NCBI RefSeq assembly: GCF_001761485.1
Contig: NC_090773.1
Location: 3,565,464-3,629,463 of the forward strand
Length of the DNA stretch: 64,000 nt
Reading direction: 5' to 3'
Source: Yarrowia lipolytica
Lineage: Eukaryota > Ascomycota > Dipodascomycetes > Dipodascales
Positions 1 through 10,209 of the stretch are shown one piece after another. Below the pieces are notes generated by a model. It was not told where the DNA came from. It did no database searches and was given only the letters and a program-made list of their open reading frames with translations. Each line of letters begins with the position of its first letter. Position 1 is the first letter of the stretch. The position numbers were made by a program, and so were the translations under genes.

Positions 1-806
1 CCCCTCACTCCCCTGACAACCCTGCTACTGTGATCCATGCTTGTGTTGACGGCCAGTATGTCGGTTACATGGCCTTTGCTGATAGCGTCAAGTCCGACGC
101 TCGAGCTGCAGTGTCTGTGCTCAAGAAGATGGGAATCAACGTCGCCATGATGACCGGAGACAACCACTTCGTTGCCCACGCTGTTGCTGATGAGGTCGGT
201 ATCCCCCGATCCAATGTCTGGGCATCGACCTCGCCTGCTCAGAAGCTCGCCATCATCGAACAGCTGCAGGAGCCCCAGGACCCCAACGAAGCTGCTGACT
301 CCACAGATCTGTCTCTAAATGCCTCTGTGGTTGCCATGGTCGGCGATGGTATCAACGACTCGCCTGCCCTGGCCAAGGCTGCTATTGGAATTGCAATGTC
401 CTCCGGAACCGACATCGCCATGGACGCTGCCGATATTGTGCTGCTCAACAAGGAGAGTCTCATGGACGTCCCTGCCTCCATTAACCTATCGCAGGTCACC
501 TTCCGACGAATCAAAATCAACCTCGTGTGGGCCTCCGTGTACAACCTGATTATGATTCCCTTTGCTATGGGCTGCTTCCTGCCATTCAACTTTATGCTGC
601 ACCCCATGGAGGCATCTGCAGCCATGGCGCTGAGTTCCGTGTCTGTTATTGTTTCTTCTCTGGCTCTCAAGAAATGGCAACCCCCCAAGGACACCGAATA
701 TGGCTCTGACGAGTGGCGAGACATGGAGAGCCAGACGGTCAAACCCAAGCGGCGTTGGTGGCAGAAGCTCTGGAGAAGCGAGGGTGTTCGATACGAGCGG
801 CTCTAG
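1..806 (+). CDS. CCC2: Copper-transporting P1B-type ATPase, C-terminal part (5' end outside window)
   Basis: The reading frame is open to the left edge, so this is the last 268 or so residues of a larger protein (family length about 1000). It pumps Cu(I) into the late Golgi lumen, where copper is loaded onto secreted cuproenzymes. Visible are the TGDN motif of the P-domain, the VGDGINDSPAL hinge motif, and the last two membrane helices. The helix-7 segment carries a Tyr-Asn pair (VYNLIMIPF), and helix 8 carries Met-x-x-Ser (MALSSVSV), the Cu(I)-site signature of P1B-1 pumps. A basic cytosolic tail of about 50 residues follows. Family assignment is firm; the symbol rests on it being the single intracellular Cu pump expected in yeasts. 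The N-terminal metal-binding domains and the CPC motif cannot be checked here. Confidence 0.9.
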   Translation, partial: PHSPDNPATVIHACVDGQYVGYMAFADSVKSDARAAVSVLKKMGINVAMMTGDNHFVAHAVADEVGIPRSNVWASTSPAQKLAIIEQLQEPQDPNEAADSTDLSLNASVVAMVGDGINDSPALAKAAIGIAMSSGTDIAMDAADIVLLNKESLMDVPASINLSQVTFRRIKINLVWASVYNLIMIPFAMGCFLPFNFMLHPMEASAAMALSSVSVIVSSLALKKWQPPKDTEYGSDEWRDMESQTVKPKRRWWQKLWRSEGVRYERL

Positions 807-1373
807 GCAAACCGGGCAACTGTGGTTTGCTGTAAATTATTATAGACTTTATGAATAACGATGTATAATGGTGCACTTCTTGGTGGTGCTCTTGTATCGT
901 CTCTGGTGTGCATGCACTGCAGCACATGTGAGATTAACCTTGATAGGGGTGGTTGTATCTCTCGTTTATGGGGAAAGAATATGGCTGAGTAGCGTATCTA
1001 CGACACTGTAGCAGCTCTATGTTAAAGTGCCGTACATTGGCGTGTACTCGTAGCGTTTTTAATTCCCTACTTCCTATGTTCTTATACTGACTTTGGTAGT
1101 CTACAAGTGCTCGTAGTATAATCAAGTACATACTGCATACTGTACATACATACTATACATAGCGTAGCGTACCAAGTAGTGGTGCTAACAACTTATCGCT
1201 TGGAACAATACAGAGGAAGCCTAAACGAGTATAGAGACCGAACCAAGCGCCATTGTCTAGATACACCATCTTGAATTCTCTAATTCCCTCTCTCTTCTCG
1301 GATAGTTCACGTGACCTTCTCCAAAAGCAGATCTTAATTAGATCGGCAAGCAAACCCTAACCCAATCTCCTGT
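807..1373. other. Intergenic spacer, CCC2 to WD40 gene
   Basis: No gene is seen. The spacer holds the CCC2 3' region and the promoter of the downstream WD40 gene. Around 1133-1160 there is a run of the TACTGTACATAC-type words that recur in spacers of this window. Confidence 0.5.
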
Positions 1374-4238
1374 ATGTGCTTCAAAACATGGCATGATAAC
1401 ATAGAGGAAAACGACATGTCTGATGATTTACGCCCGTATCAATTGGACCGGCCGGCCAACCAAACAGGTCGGCCTCAGCCTCTCGGCCCTGGCGACTCAC
1501 CCACCGTGTCTCCCACAAATGGTACAAAACCAGCGGGGTCCAAGCGCAATTTAATACCCGCGACAGAGAGATCATTTTTGACCGTGTCAAACACAATTGG
1601 AGCGAGCGCCTCTTCCAACATGACCTTTGATGTCCAGAGACAGACCATAGCATACACTGCCGGTACAGGCGCAGTTCTGGGTCACTACAGCACGTCTTTG
1701 GGTCTCAAACAACGGTACTTTTGTTTGAGGAACACAGATCAGCTCAATGCGTCTTTTGAAGCGTTCCAAATCACAGCTACGCGAGACAGCTACGGGTTTT
1801 CATCACAGACACAGTATTTGGGAGCGTCGGAAGAATCTCCGGTGGATGCTTCGCCTCCTAAAATGCCTTCTCCTGTGAAAGAACGCGCCAAGAGTGCTAC
1901 TGCTGTGGCTATCAGACCAGATGGGCGCCTATTGGCATTGGGAGAAACCGGGCACAGTCCCAAGATTTCGATTTTCAGCACAGCACCGGATTCTGATTCC
2001 AGTTGTCCGGTTGCAGTGATCACTCAGCACTCTTTTGGAGTACGGTTCCTGCGATGGTCCCCTTGCGGGACATTTCTGGCCTCTTTGGGAACCCTAAATG
2101 ACGGTTATCTTCACATTTGGCATGTCCAGGACAAGGGTGTACGTCTACATTCGTCCAACAAATGCATATCCCAGGTGGAAGACATGCGGTGGCTCTCGGA
2201 CAAGATTCTTATCACTGTTGGAGATCACCATGTCCGGGTATGGAAGGTAGAGGATAAGGAAGGAGGGCTTCAGAACATTCAGGTTCTGTCGGGCCGAAAT
2301 CCTGTGATGGGATTGGTCAACAATGTCACCTGCACCTCCGTATGTCCCATTAATCAGCTCGAGGCTGTCATTGGAAGTAAGGAGGGGCTAGTGGCAGTCT
2401 TGAATGTATCTGAAGAGACTCCCAAGCTTACTATCCGTTGGCAGAGGCTATCTCCCGTTTCTGCTGTGTGTATGAACTCAGATGGTGAGATATGTATGGC
2501 ATTTGGAGGTAAGATTGCAGTGGTTTCTCTCGATGAGGTGTTCCAAGAAGAAGGGGAGGACTTTGGGCCTATTGGAACCGAAGTTCAGCAATCGCCCATT
2601 GTTTCCCTGGCCGAGTTTGGGTCTCGTTTGGTCTGTCTTGATTCCAATCGAGATATTTCGCTGATTCAGGACATGAAGTCGCAAAGCATTGTGCAGGGTC
2701 AGCAAGGAATCATCAAGGGCTTGACTCTAGGCATGTCACAGGTCTTTTGGACTGCTGATAGGGTCACCTGTGATGACACAAGCATCAAACCTGAGCTTGG
2801 AAAGTTGAACGATGAATCGGACAACGAAATCTCGCATGCTCTGAGTCTTGGGTCAGACGTGGCTATCGGCGATAGAAGCGGAAGACTTAGTCTTTATAAC
2901 GAAGGTTCTTGCAAGTTCTCCACACAAGCGCACCAGGCAGATATCACTGGTATGGCGTTTCATGACGGAACTTTGTTTACTTGTTCGCGAGATCGTACAG
3001 TGCAGGTCTTCTTGGTATCGCATTCATCCATGGAACTCCAGCAAACGATTGTGGGTCATACCGCGAATATTCTGAAGCTCGTTGTGGCGGATCAGCGGCT
3101 GTATTCGTGCTCTGCAGATCGCTCTATCGGCGTCCATGCTCTCACTGGTGGCGTTTGGGCCCCCCTCAAGTCCATCAGTCTCAAGAGCTCGCCTCTAGAT
3201 GTCATTCTTGTCGACAACGAGCTGATTGTCATCTGTTCTGATAAGCAGGTGTATGTTTATCGAACGGACAAGTGTGAGTTGGTGCGTAACTACAAGTGCG
3301 CCAACTCTCGTGGCGACGGGCTGAGTGTGACTCGAATCGTTTTGGGCAAGTTTCAGCACGGGGGAATAAAGAAGGACATTCTAGTAGGTGTGTGCACGGA
3401 CAAGTCTCTTCGGTTGTTCGATCATGCTACAGGCGCTCTTCTAGCGTCCGAATGGGGTCATTCAGACGGCGTCTCGGGACTCATTTTAAAACCCCAGAGT
3501 GCTGTGTCTGCCGAGGTTGTCACATCTGGAGCGGATGGGTGTTTGTTCGTGTGGAAGCTGTCTCCATGGGTTGAGTCTGCTGTTGTATCGGGCTCTGCTG
3601 CATTAAGCACTTCTCCTGTGGCTCGAAAGGTCATCCCCAAGCTTGAGCTGTCTTCCATTGCGCGTGAGAACAACCTTGATACACCCAACTCGCCGGTCCT
3701 CAGACCTTCACCACTGAGAAAAAGTGCAGTTGACAGCAACGGGTCCCCTATGACCCGCACGGCAGGCAGACCTTCGTTCCGCAGCAAAGAGACTCCTTCA
3801 CCTGTTCGAAATGAGCGTCCGATGTCCCCGGCCAGACCCAAGAGTCCCACCAGAGTCAGCAATGTCGCTATTATGGGCGACAAAAGTCCTAGCAGGATGG
3901 GCTCTTCTGGAAGTTCGAGAGGCATCAGCAGTGGTAGTCCCAGGGCAGGAAACGTTTCTATCGATACCATGAAGACTGACCTTTGCGTAAGACTGAAGAG
4001 GTTCCGAGGCGAGTTTGATAGCAAGGACGACCGAGAGAAGGACTACAGTGCCCTTCAGGAAGAGCTCGAAGCTACATTGGCCCTTTTGAGGGGCGGCACC
4101 GGCCTTCCAAAGGCAGAAACCAATCTTCCGTCCGCAACATGCACAACCCCTGCTATGGATATGGAGACGATTGTTCGAGAGTTTGGTGACAAGATTTACT
4201 CTTTGCTGGAGGACAAAATGAAGGGCGGGGGTGAGTGA
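1374..4238 (+). CDS. WD40-repeat protein, MABP1/WDR62-like
   Basis: A protein of 954 residues, or 940 if translation starts at the second in-frame ATG (1416, MSDDLRPYQL), which fits better because the first 14 residues look unlike a protein start. After a disordered Pro/Ser-rich head, WD-type repeats run from about residue 60 to 740, with recognisable blades such as RFLRWSPCGTFLASLG and GMAFHDGTLFTCSRDRTVQVF. A 150-residue Ser/Pro/Arg-rich segment full of SP sites follows, then a short C-terminal coiled coil. This twin-propeller plus disordered tail plus C-terminal helix layout is that of the MAPK-binding protein 1/WDR62 family, which in animals scaffolds JNK signalling and spindle poles. S. 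cerevisiae has no obvious counterpart and the yeast function is unknown. Many SP/TP sites suggest CDK or MAPK phosphorylation (inference). Confidence 0.8.
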   Translation: MCFKTWHDNIEENDMSDDLRPYQLDRPANQTGRPQPLGPGDSPTVSPTNGTKPAGSKRNLIPATERSFLTVSNTIGASASSNMTFDVQRQTIAYTAGTGAVLGHYSTSLGLKQRYFCLRNTDQLNASFEAFQITATRDSYGFSSQTQYLGASEESPVDASPPKMPSPVKERAKSATAVAIRPDGRLLALGETGHSPKISIFSTAPDSDSSCPVAVITQHSFGVRFLRWSPCGTFLASLGTLNDGYLHIWHVQDKGVRLHSSNKCISQVEDMRWLSDKILITVGDHHVRVWKVEDKEGGLQNIQVLSGRNPVMGLVNNVTCTSVCPINQLEAVIGSKEGLVAVLNVSEETPKLTIRWQRLSPVSAVCMNSDGEICMAFGGKIAVVSLDEVFQEEGEDFGPIGTEVQQSPIVSLAEFGSRLVCLDSNRDISLIQDMKSQSIVQGQQGIIKGLTLGMSQVFWTADRVTCDDTSIKPELGKLNDESDNEISHALSLGSDVAIGDRSGRLSLYNEGSCKFSTQAHQADITGMAFHDGTLFTCSRDRTVQVFLVSHSSMELQQTIVGHTANILKLVVADQRLYSCSADRSIGVHALTGGVWAPLKSISLKSSPLDVILVDNELIVICSDKQVYVYRTDKCELVRNYKCANSRGDGLSVTRIVLGKFQHGGIKKDILVGVCTDKSLRLFDHATGALLASEWGHSDGVSGLILKPQSAVSAEVVTSGADGCLFVWKLSPWVESAVVSGSAALSTSPVARKVIPKLELSSIARENNLDTPNSPVLRPSPLRKSAVDSNGSPMTRTAGRPSFRSKETPSPVRNERPMSPARPKSPTRVSNVAIMGDKSPSRMGSSGSSRGISSGSPRAGNVSIDTMKTDLCVRLKRFRGEFDSKDDREKDYSALQEELEATLALLRGGTGLPKAETNLPSATCTTPAMDMETIVREFGDKIYSLLEDKMKGGGE

Positions 4239-4306
4239 GAACTCCGGGTGCTAGCTCTGAATGGCAGCGCTGTCTAATTTATTAACGCAATGAAAATATT
4301 TATTAA

Positions 4307-4441
4307 CTACCTGGTTCCAATGGGCTTCTTGCTGGGGTCAGTATAAGGTCCTGGGCAGTGTTTCATGTGTTCCACCAGTTGGTCACCAGAGAGATTCAGT
4401 TTGTGGTAACCGCAGTAGTATACTGTGTTGGGCATGGACAT
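4307..4441 (-). CDS. Candidate small protein (44 aa) with Cys/His zinc-binding pattern
   Basis: A short frame on the minus strand encodes MSMPNTVYYCGYHKL, then a segment ending HMKHCPGPYTDPSKKPIGTR and a TAG stop. Cysteines and histidines sit as C-x2-H, then H-x2-H-C, as in a small zinc finger. A consensus TATA box lies about 60 bp upstream on the same strand, the spacing seen for other genes here, and composition is protein-like. I do not recognise the family. It could be the last exon of a spliced gene, but no CTAAC-x-CAG acceptor is evident just upstream. The function is unknown. Confidence 0.45.
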   Translation of the reverse strand: MSMPNTVYYCGYHKLNLSGDQLVEHMKHCPGPYTDPSKKPIGTR

Positions 4442-4500
4442 GTTGGTATTTGTGGAGCGAAAGGATGAGATTCATGTTGCTTGTGGACCTGTTTCCCAAA

Positions 4501-4510
4501 TATATATAAT
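4501..4510 (-). promoter_or_regulatory. TATA box for the 44-aa candidate gene
   Basis: TATATATAAT on the plus strand reads ATTATATATA on the minus strand, about 60 bp ahead of the small-protein ATG. There is no plus-strand gene that it could serve. Confidence 0.45.
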
Positions 4511-4866
4511 TCTGGAGCTGAGGCTGATTGTGTGCATATTATCGCTTGTGTTTACAGCAACAGCCTCATATGGTGTACAAGCAGCATCATGTGATGTACG
4601 GAGAGCCTCAAATGGCATGCCTCACATGGTGTGATGTACATACAACTACAGTAGTTGGTTATCGTCAATTCGTGCCTTGCTGGTGAATGCAGTCTCGTAC
4701 GACGCCTTTCTCATTACTTAATACTCTATTATAATCAAAGACAATATATACTATTTACGATATGCTGGGCCCGATTGTCTCTCATGGGCGCGCCTTGTTG
4801 GTTTTATGTCAGTAGCTGACACTACGTTTGTACGCAACGCAGTTTGGATACCACCACTTGCAGTGG
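4511..4866. other. Spacer between 44-aa candidate and NDUFAF2 3' end
   Basis: No gene is seen. Between 4563 and 4645 there are near-repeats of a CCTCAtATGGTGtA / CATCATGTGATGTA word, each close to palindromic; their role is unknown. Confidence 0.4.
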
Positions 4867-5580
4867 TTATCCTCTTCTTCTCACAGCCGCCTTGGGGGTC
4901 CATTCTGCGGGCTTACCGGAGTCGTCTCGCTCCTTCTCCACGTAGTCCATCTTCAGGTCATGGTCTCGTTGGCGTCCTCCGTCAGCAAGAACGGTATCGG
5001 GACCATTCTCGGGGTAATGCTTGATGATATCTTCCACCTCAATTGCAGCCATATTGGGAACACGTGGAGGTGCGGGGGCTGCCTGTTGAGGCACCTTCTC
5101 GAACACCTGGGCCATCTCAGCCAGCTCAGCCTCAGTGAAGGTAGGTTTGAGTTGGTCCTCCAACGACATGTCTCTCGACTCGTCGGCGTTTTCGGCTGTC
5201 TTGAGAGGAATCTCTTTCCACTTGGCCTCATAGGCTGCAATCTTGGCCTGTAGAAGCTCTTGTCGTTGTTTGTCTGCAATCAGCTCTTCGAGAGTAGGGT
5301 GATGAGGTCGGGTGAACCGCAGCCACTGGACCCATTGAGGGGGGATTTTGTGGTCCACTAGCGACAGATCGGGCTTTGCAGGCTCGACAATGCGTCTATA
5401 TCGGCCGGGGTTGTTGACGTTCTTGAACTCCCAGTACGAGTTTCCGTCCAGATCATAGCCCACAAAGTACTTGGACTTGAAGGGCATATTTTGGATGCCC
5501 CGCCACTTGTGGTAGATCCGCTTCCATTTGGGCACCTTGTCGGCAATGGGGTTGAATCGCAACACCGGAGTAGGGATCAT
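4867..5580 (-). CDS. NDUFAF2: NADH dehydrogenase (complex I) assembly factor, NDUFAF2/B17.2L type
   Basis: A 237-residue protein of the NDUFA12/NDUFAF2 family. The family core lies in the first 110 residues: the WxG-type KWRGIQNMPFKSKYFVGYDL stretch, NSYWEF, RYRRIVEP and the IPPQWVQWLRFTRPHHPT block. A helical Glu/Gln/Lys-rich region and a disordered Pro-rich tail follow. The long extension past the core marks it as the assembly factor paralogue (called N7BML in Yarrowia literature) rather than the shorter structural subunit NDUFA12. It works in the mitochondrial matrix, where it binds a late complex I intermediate before NDUFA12 takes its place. Presence of a complex I factor excludes Saccharomyces-like yeasts as the source. 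The downstream neighbour is divergent (PX protein). Confidence 0.88.
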   Translation of the reverse strand: MIPTPVLRFNPIADKVPKWKRIYHKWRGIQNMPFKSKYFVGYDLDGNSYWEFKNVNNPGRYRRIVEPAKPDLSLVDHKIPPQWVQWLRFTRPHHPTLEELIADKQRQELLQAKIAAYEAKWKEIPLKTAENADESRDMSLEDQLKPTFTEAELAEMAQVFEKVPQQAAPAPPRVPNMAAIEVEDIIKHYPENGPDTVLADGGRQRDHDLKMDYVEKERDDSGKPAEWTPKAAVRRRG

Positions 5581-6242
5581 TTGGGGGGGATTGAAGGGCT
5601 GGCCGTGTAATTAGGGTGTGTAGAGCTTACCAAAATATTTAAAGTGCGGTTAGTGGGAGGTGCATGTTAATCACGTGCCTAGTACTTGAAGTACCCCAAG
5701 GAATAGACCCTGAAAAGAGCTTATAGCATTACTTTCCCAACTTTTTGATACGTCTAGGACATGAATTCCAAGAGTTCAAACAATCTATAACCGTTAGCAT
5801 CTCAACTAAAACAGTATCGGACTGCTTCTTGGTTGTTGAGCGACAGCTGATATGATATGAGATTGAGACGCATCTGCAGCGCTCCTGACACACCTCTGTG
5901 GTAAGACCTGAATCTCTCAGTATCTCTACACGTCCCATGTACAATAAATACATATGCTGTAATCTTGTTACAGCCATCACATGGACATAACGTTCCACTA
6001 CGACCTCTCAGTATAACGCCTCCATGTGCTTGCTCCCCCACAAAGTTTATCGTACATTTGCTGTGTGGGTGGTTCCAAATTTTGGCCCGTCGTGCCCAAA
6101 AATATCGACTCAACACTAGCGCGCCGGAAGACACACCTACAAAAAGCGCCCTAGCCCTCACCAATAAGGCAACGTTTCTGGACTATCATCTTCTTTCCAA
6201 TCACAAAACAAAGGTGATTGCCACTTGCCTTTCTTCAAACCC
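5581..6242. other. Shared upstream spacer of NDUFAF2 and the PX gene
   Basis: A divergent promoter region of about 660 bp. Short open frames here have no family resemblance, and no RNA gene is seen. Confidence 0.5.
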
Positions 6243-6914
6243 ATGGCATCATCCCGAACATCTTCAGTGGCCAGTACTAAGCGGCCAGCTATTTCTTTCA
6301 GAGACATGGACGTTACCAGTGGCAGCATAGGCCGCAAATCCAACGTGTGGAAGGTCGGGCGGACCTACGGCGTGGGCGACATTGACTCGCTAACACAAGT
6401 GACCCCCATTCCGGTGTTCACGCCTATTCCGGTAGGCCCTATCCGAATCGTCGATAATACCAACGATGAATACAGCATGGTCTACGGAGGGGAGGATTAC
6501 GACACGATAAATGAAAACGGTCGGCCTGAGCCGCGGGATGAGCATGTCCCACAGGGAGTCTTGCCGGTTTGGGCAGCAGATGTCAATATTCCAGAATACA
6601 ACATTGTTGCAGGAGATAGCAAGGCGGGTGCATATGTGTCGTGGACAATTGTGGTGGAGACAAAGTATGGAGGTCGTATTATTTTGCGACGGCGGTTCTC
6701 AGAGATTTACGAGATGCGGGAGGCTCTCAAGCAGGAGTTCCCGCAACACAAGATGGAGATTCCCCAACTGCCTGCCAAGTCCATGTTTCAGCATTTCAAC
6801 AAGACGTTTTTACAGAGCCGACGGCGTGGACTCGAGTACTTTTTCCAGTGCGTTTTTCTAAACCCGCTTTTTGCGTCATCCAAAGTGTTGAAGGAGTTTG
6901 CTGAGACGAAGTGA
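6243..6914 (+). CDS. YPT35: PX-domain phosphoinositide-binding protein, YPT35-like
   Basis: The start is the ATG at 6243 (MASSRTSSVAS); the frame continues upstream but only to a TTG. The 223-residue protein has a disordered N-terminal half of about 115 residues and a C-terminal PX domain. The PX domain shows the RRFSEIYEMREAL basic motif that contacts PI3P, the PQLPAKS proline loop, and the closing RRRGLEYFFQCVFLNP helix. A short PX-only protein with an N-terminal disordered arm matches yeast Ypt35 (214 residues), which recruits Vps13 to endosomes and vacuole through a PxP motif. I saw no clear PxP recruitment motif beyond TPIPVFTPIPVGP at residues 45-57, which is a candidate. The PX call is firm; the symbol rests on architecture. 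Confidence 0.75.
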   Translation: MASSRTSSVASTKRPAISFRDMDVTSGSIGRKSNVWKVGRTYGVGDIDSLTQVTPIPVFTPIPVGPIRIVDNTNDEYSMVYGGEDYDTINENGRPEPRDEHVPQGVLPVWAADVNIPEYNIVAGDSKAGAYVSWTIVVETKYGGRIILRRRFSEIYEMREALKQEFPQHKMEIPQLPAKSMFQHFNKTFLQSRRRGLEYFFQCVFLNPLFASSKVLKEFAETK

Positions 6915-8328
6915 TAGATAGTCGGGTAAGTTGGGACAGAACCTGGATAGAGAGATTTATAGGATCATTATATTTGCATTTTCACAGACGGTGTGATGTC
7001 TAGCTACGTACAATACTGTACATACTGTACACTGTTCTGCACTGGGGGTACAGATCTGGGGCTGTGGTTGCCTCATTATCCAACACTGTGAGTGATCAAC
7101 TGACTCTACTAACTACGAACGAGCATTCTGTTAACAATAGTAGTAACAGTAGCACCAAGCAGTTGATAGTTCAGTGTGCCGGTATTTGTTCTGTATGTAC
7201 TCACTCGCACAAGTACAGTATCTGCAGGTATTGTATGACACTACAGTATGTACTGTAGTGCTTGCACTCTACTGAACCGGTACACTGTAACTTCGCTTCA
7301 GTCATATTCCCCCTACAGTAGTCCACCCTCATGTTTCATTTCGGATTAACTGGAGAGACTAAAAAACTGCCTTTGGTAGCACGCAAAAATTCCGACGCCG
7401 TCCTGGGCATGTGAGCGTTTGTCATGTGCGTCTAAAATGGGGTATGGTACAGCCGTGCAATGGCCCGGTCTAGACTGTGCCATGTGGGAGAAAGACATGG
7501 ATTAGGGTGTTTTTTCGGGTCAACTTTATCACGTGATGGTGTTTTGATTGTTAGCCCGATAGGTCTGTATAATCCGTTTTTCGCAGCAGCCAGTACATGG
7601 TACGTACGAGCTTGTACTTCTGTAACACTAGGAAGTGTAACATGATCGACTTATACCAGTATGTACTTGTACAGTGTGACGCAGAGCTTACGGAAGAGTC
7701 CGGAACAACTACTTGTAGCATGTGGTTCGAAATGAGACATGGACCTCATCGGATAACCACAGCGTCGGGTAGGTCGATTTGTAAACAACTTTGAATATAT
7801 GCGTTAGACTGCGCTCGTCTTGTAGCTTACTAACTTCCTCTTATCACCTCGGGTCTTCTGTCGGCTTCTGTTGCGTCTAGACTGGTCCAGATCAGAGGCG
7901 CATTGTGTCAGCTCGTCTGAACTTTGCTTTGGTTATCTGATGTGGTCTAGACTTTGGGGAGTAGAGAGTCTTCAGTACGTGACATGGTGGGTATATTGCT
8001 TGAAAATCATACTGACAAATGTATTGAGAGCAACTTATCGCCTGGGTGGCAAAAAAAACCACCGTCACCTCATACATTTACTCTACACACAGTCACTCTC
8101 GTACTCGGCTTAGACCCCTTACAAATCACAAACTCTAAGTTTGTGCGTGAAAAACGTTGCGCCAGACTTTCTCAAACACTACTTATACACTTGCGTGCCC
8201 AGAAGCAAGCCACGACATTTACAATTTCCATCTTTCGACGATTCACCCGATTTGGAGCCCTATTGCCCATATCTGCAACCGCAATTGAACACTCCAAGCC
8301 CTCTTTCTCCACCACAGCTCAATCCAGA
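6915..8328. other. Long upstream region of TRR1
   Basis: No independent gene is seen. The spacer carries an inverted repeat TACAGTA-TG-TACTGTA (7242-7257), a Yap1-type TTACTAA (7827-7833), and, from 7984 to the TRR1 ATG, a frame open in register with TRR1 that encodes a basic, mitochondrial-leader-like stretch (see findings). Confidence 0.5.
7827..7833 (+). promoter_or_regulatory. Yap1-type response element upstream of TRR1
   Basis: TTACTAA exactly matches the consensus of the AP-1-like factor Yap1, about 500 bp ahead of the TRR1 ATG. Thioredoxin reductase is a classical Yap1 target in yeasts. One 7-bp match in 1.4 kb is weak by itself. It could also be read as a branch point, but no CAG follows at the short distance used by introns here. 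Confidence 0.35.
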
Positions 8329-9288
8329 ATGACCCACAGCCCAGTTGTTATCATCGGTTCCGGCCCCGCCGCCCACACCGCTGCCATCTACCTTTCTCGA
8401 GCCGAGATCAAGCCCACTCTCTACGAGGGAATGATGGCCAACGGCATTGCTGCCGGCGGTCAGCTCACCACTACCACTGAGATTGAGAACTTCCCCGGCT
8501 TCCCCGACGGAATCATGGGCTCCCAGCTCATGGAGGACATGCGAAAGCAGTCCATCCGATTCGGCACCGAGATCATCACCGAGACCGTCTCCAAGGTCGA
8601 TCTGTCCCAGCGACCCTTCAAGTACTGGACCGAGTTCAATGAGGACGAGGAGCCCCACACTGCCGACGCCATTATTCTTGCCACTGGTGCCTCTGCCAAG
8701 CGACTCTCTCTGCCCGGTGAGGACCAGTACTGGCAGCAGGGTATCTCTGCCTGCGCTGTCTGTGACGGTGCTGTCCCCATTTTCCGAAACAAGCCTCTCG
8801 CCGTTGTCGGAGGAGGAGACTCTGCCGCTGAGGAGGCCCTCTTCCTCACCAAGTACGGCTCCAAGGTCTACGTCATTGTCCGAAAGGACAAGCTGCGAGC
8901 TTCCGCCGTTATGGCCAAGCGACTGGCCTCCCACCCCAAGGTCGAGATTCTCTTCAACCACGTGTCCATCGAGGCCAAGGGAGACGGCAAGCTGCTGAAC
9001 GCCCTGGAGATCGAGAACACCCTGACCGGCGAGAAGCGAGACCTCGAGGTCAACGGTCTGTTCTACGCCATTGGTCACATCCCCGCCACCTCCATCGTCA
9101 AGGGCCAGGTCGAGACCGACGAGGAAGGCTATGTTGTTACCGTCCCCGGTACCGCCAACACCTCCGTCAAGGGTGTCTTTGCCGCTGGTGATGTCCAGGA
9201 CAAGCGATACCGACAGGCCATTACCTCTGCTGGTACCGGCTGCATGGCTGCTCTCGACTGTGAGAAGCTGCTTGCTGAGGAGGAATAG
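8329..9288 (+). CDS. TRR1: Thioredoxin reductase (NADPH), cytosolic form
   Basis: It reduces thioredoxin with NADPH through FAD and a dithiol. From the ATG at 8329 the protein is 319 residues, the same length as S. cerevisiae Trr1. Visible are the FAD dinucleotide fold GSGPAA near residue 11, the redox-active CAVC (Cys142 and Cys145), the NADPH-binding [10 protein letters not shown] near 160, and the C-terminal FAD motif GVFAAGDV. Codon choice is strongly optimised, which suggests high expression. The frame stays open upstream, with an in-frame ATG at 7984 and a basic, Ser/Thr-rich stretch right before Met1, so a mitochondrial isoform from another start is possible. Confidence 0.96.
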   Translation: MTHSPVVIIGSGPAAHTAAIYLSRAEIKPTLYEGMMANGIAAGGQLTTTTEIENFPGFPDGIMGSQLMEDMRKQSIRFGTEIITETVSKVDLSQRPFKYWTEFNEDEEPHTADAIILATGASAKRLSLPGEDQYWQQGISACAVCDGAVPIFRNKPLAVVGGGDSAAEEALFLTKYGSKVYVIVRKDKLRASAVMAKRLASHPKVEILFNHVSIEAKGDGKLLNALEIENTLTGEKRDLEVNGLFYAIGHIPATSIVKGQVETDEEGYVVTVPGTANTSVKGVFAAGDVQDKRYRQAITSAGTGCMAALDCEKLLAEEE

Positions 9289-10209
9289 ACGCTTTAGATG
9301 CTTATACTTCCGAGGAGTAATTAGACACATAGATAATGAGATATGATTATGAATGAAGCTGACATTACAAACGTCCACAGTGTACATTGTAGAACAACTC
9401 TTAAAAAACATAACTTTTCAGTTTGTATCACGAGTAAGATGCATATGTGTTATGCCCCCCCGGAGATCTGGACGAGTAAACTGTTCGCAAAGCAAGTGAC
9501 CTCGGGAACAAGTCTTGCAACGGTGTTAATACGATCTAATAGCCAGAGAGAGCTGTTATTTCGAATCTTCCCAAATGACGAAAGCGGATTCTCTCGTAAG
9601 TATGTGCATCATTCTTTAAACTGTCCTGACGCTGCTAACGAATGTCACCTTGAGACATGTTGTCAAAGACACTTTCTGAGACTAACCCTTGAGGTTGAGA
9701 CTCGTCCATAAAGTCGTTCACGTTTTTCAAGTATCTCCGACCATGCTTATCCTCCTGGCCACAACCCGAAGAGCACATTGGGCCCAAGTCTTCAAACCTG
9801 TGTCTGGCTCACCGAGCTTAGACCAGGGCACACAACTGAGCATTGCGTCCTTCACAATTTTCTAGTCGTATACATACCAGAAGATGGAGAAACGTGTACA
9901 GATCTGACTCAATGGTATTGCACTTGTTCTCGTATGGTACAGTACATATGGTCGTAATATACATCCTTCTGATTAGTAATACATTAACATACATCATCAC
10001 AGCATCAAGATACGCCAGGGTCAGCGAAGGGAGCTGTTAAAACGCGTTCCATAATCCCCGGATATTGTTAGTCGTTCACCTGTGGCACAGTCGTGTCGAT
10101 TCCTTACGCGTTCGTCACGCTCAACGTCGTCCACGTTCACTCCATTATACATTACAAAATTACCAACATCCTAGATTAGCAAGAGGAACCATAAATAACA
10201 AAATCAGAT
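9289..10209. other. Convergent spacer between TRR1 and CDC12
   Basis: No supported gene. A 122-codon frame at 9343-9711 has no family features or codon bias and is treated as chance. Confidence 0.45.

Noticed and set aside
8260-9411. 383-codon antisense frame over TRR1, and similar long frames opposite CCCH/Smr, TRP4, HSP70 and ARG1
   Set aside because: They arise from strongly biased codons of the real gene; translations are low-complexity Gly/Leu/Ser/Val mixtures.
9343-9711. 122-codon plus-strand frame between TRR1 and CDC12
   Set aside because: It has an ATG but no family features, no codon bias and no promoter signal, and it lies in a convergent spacer.
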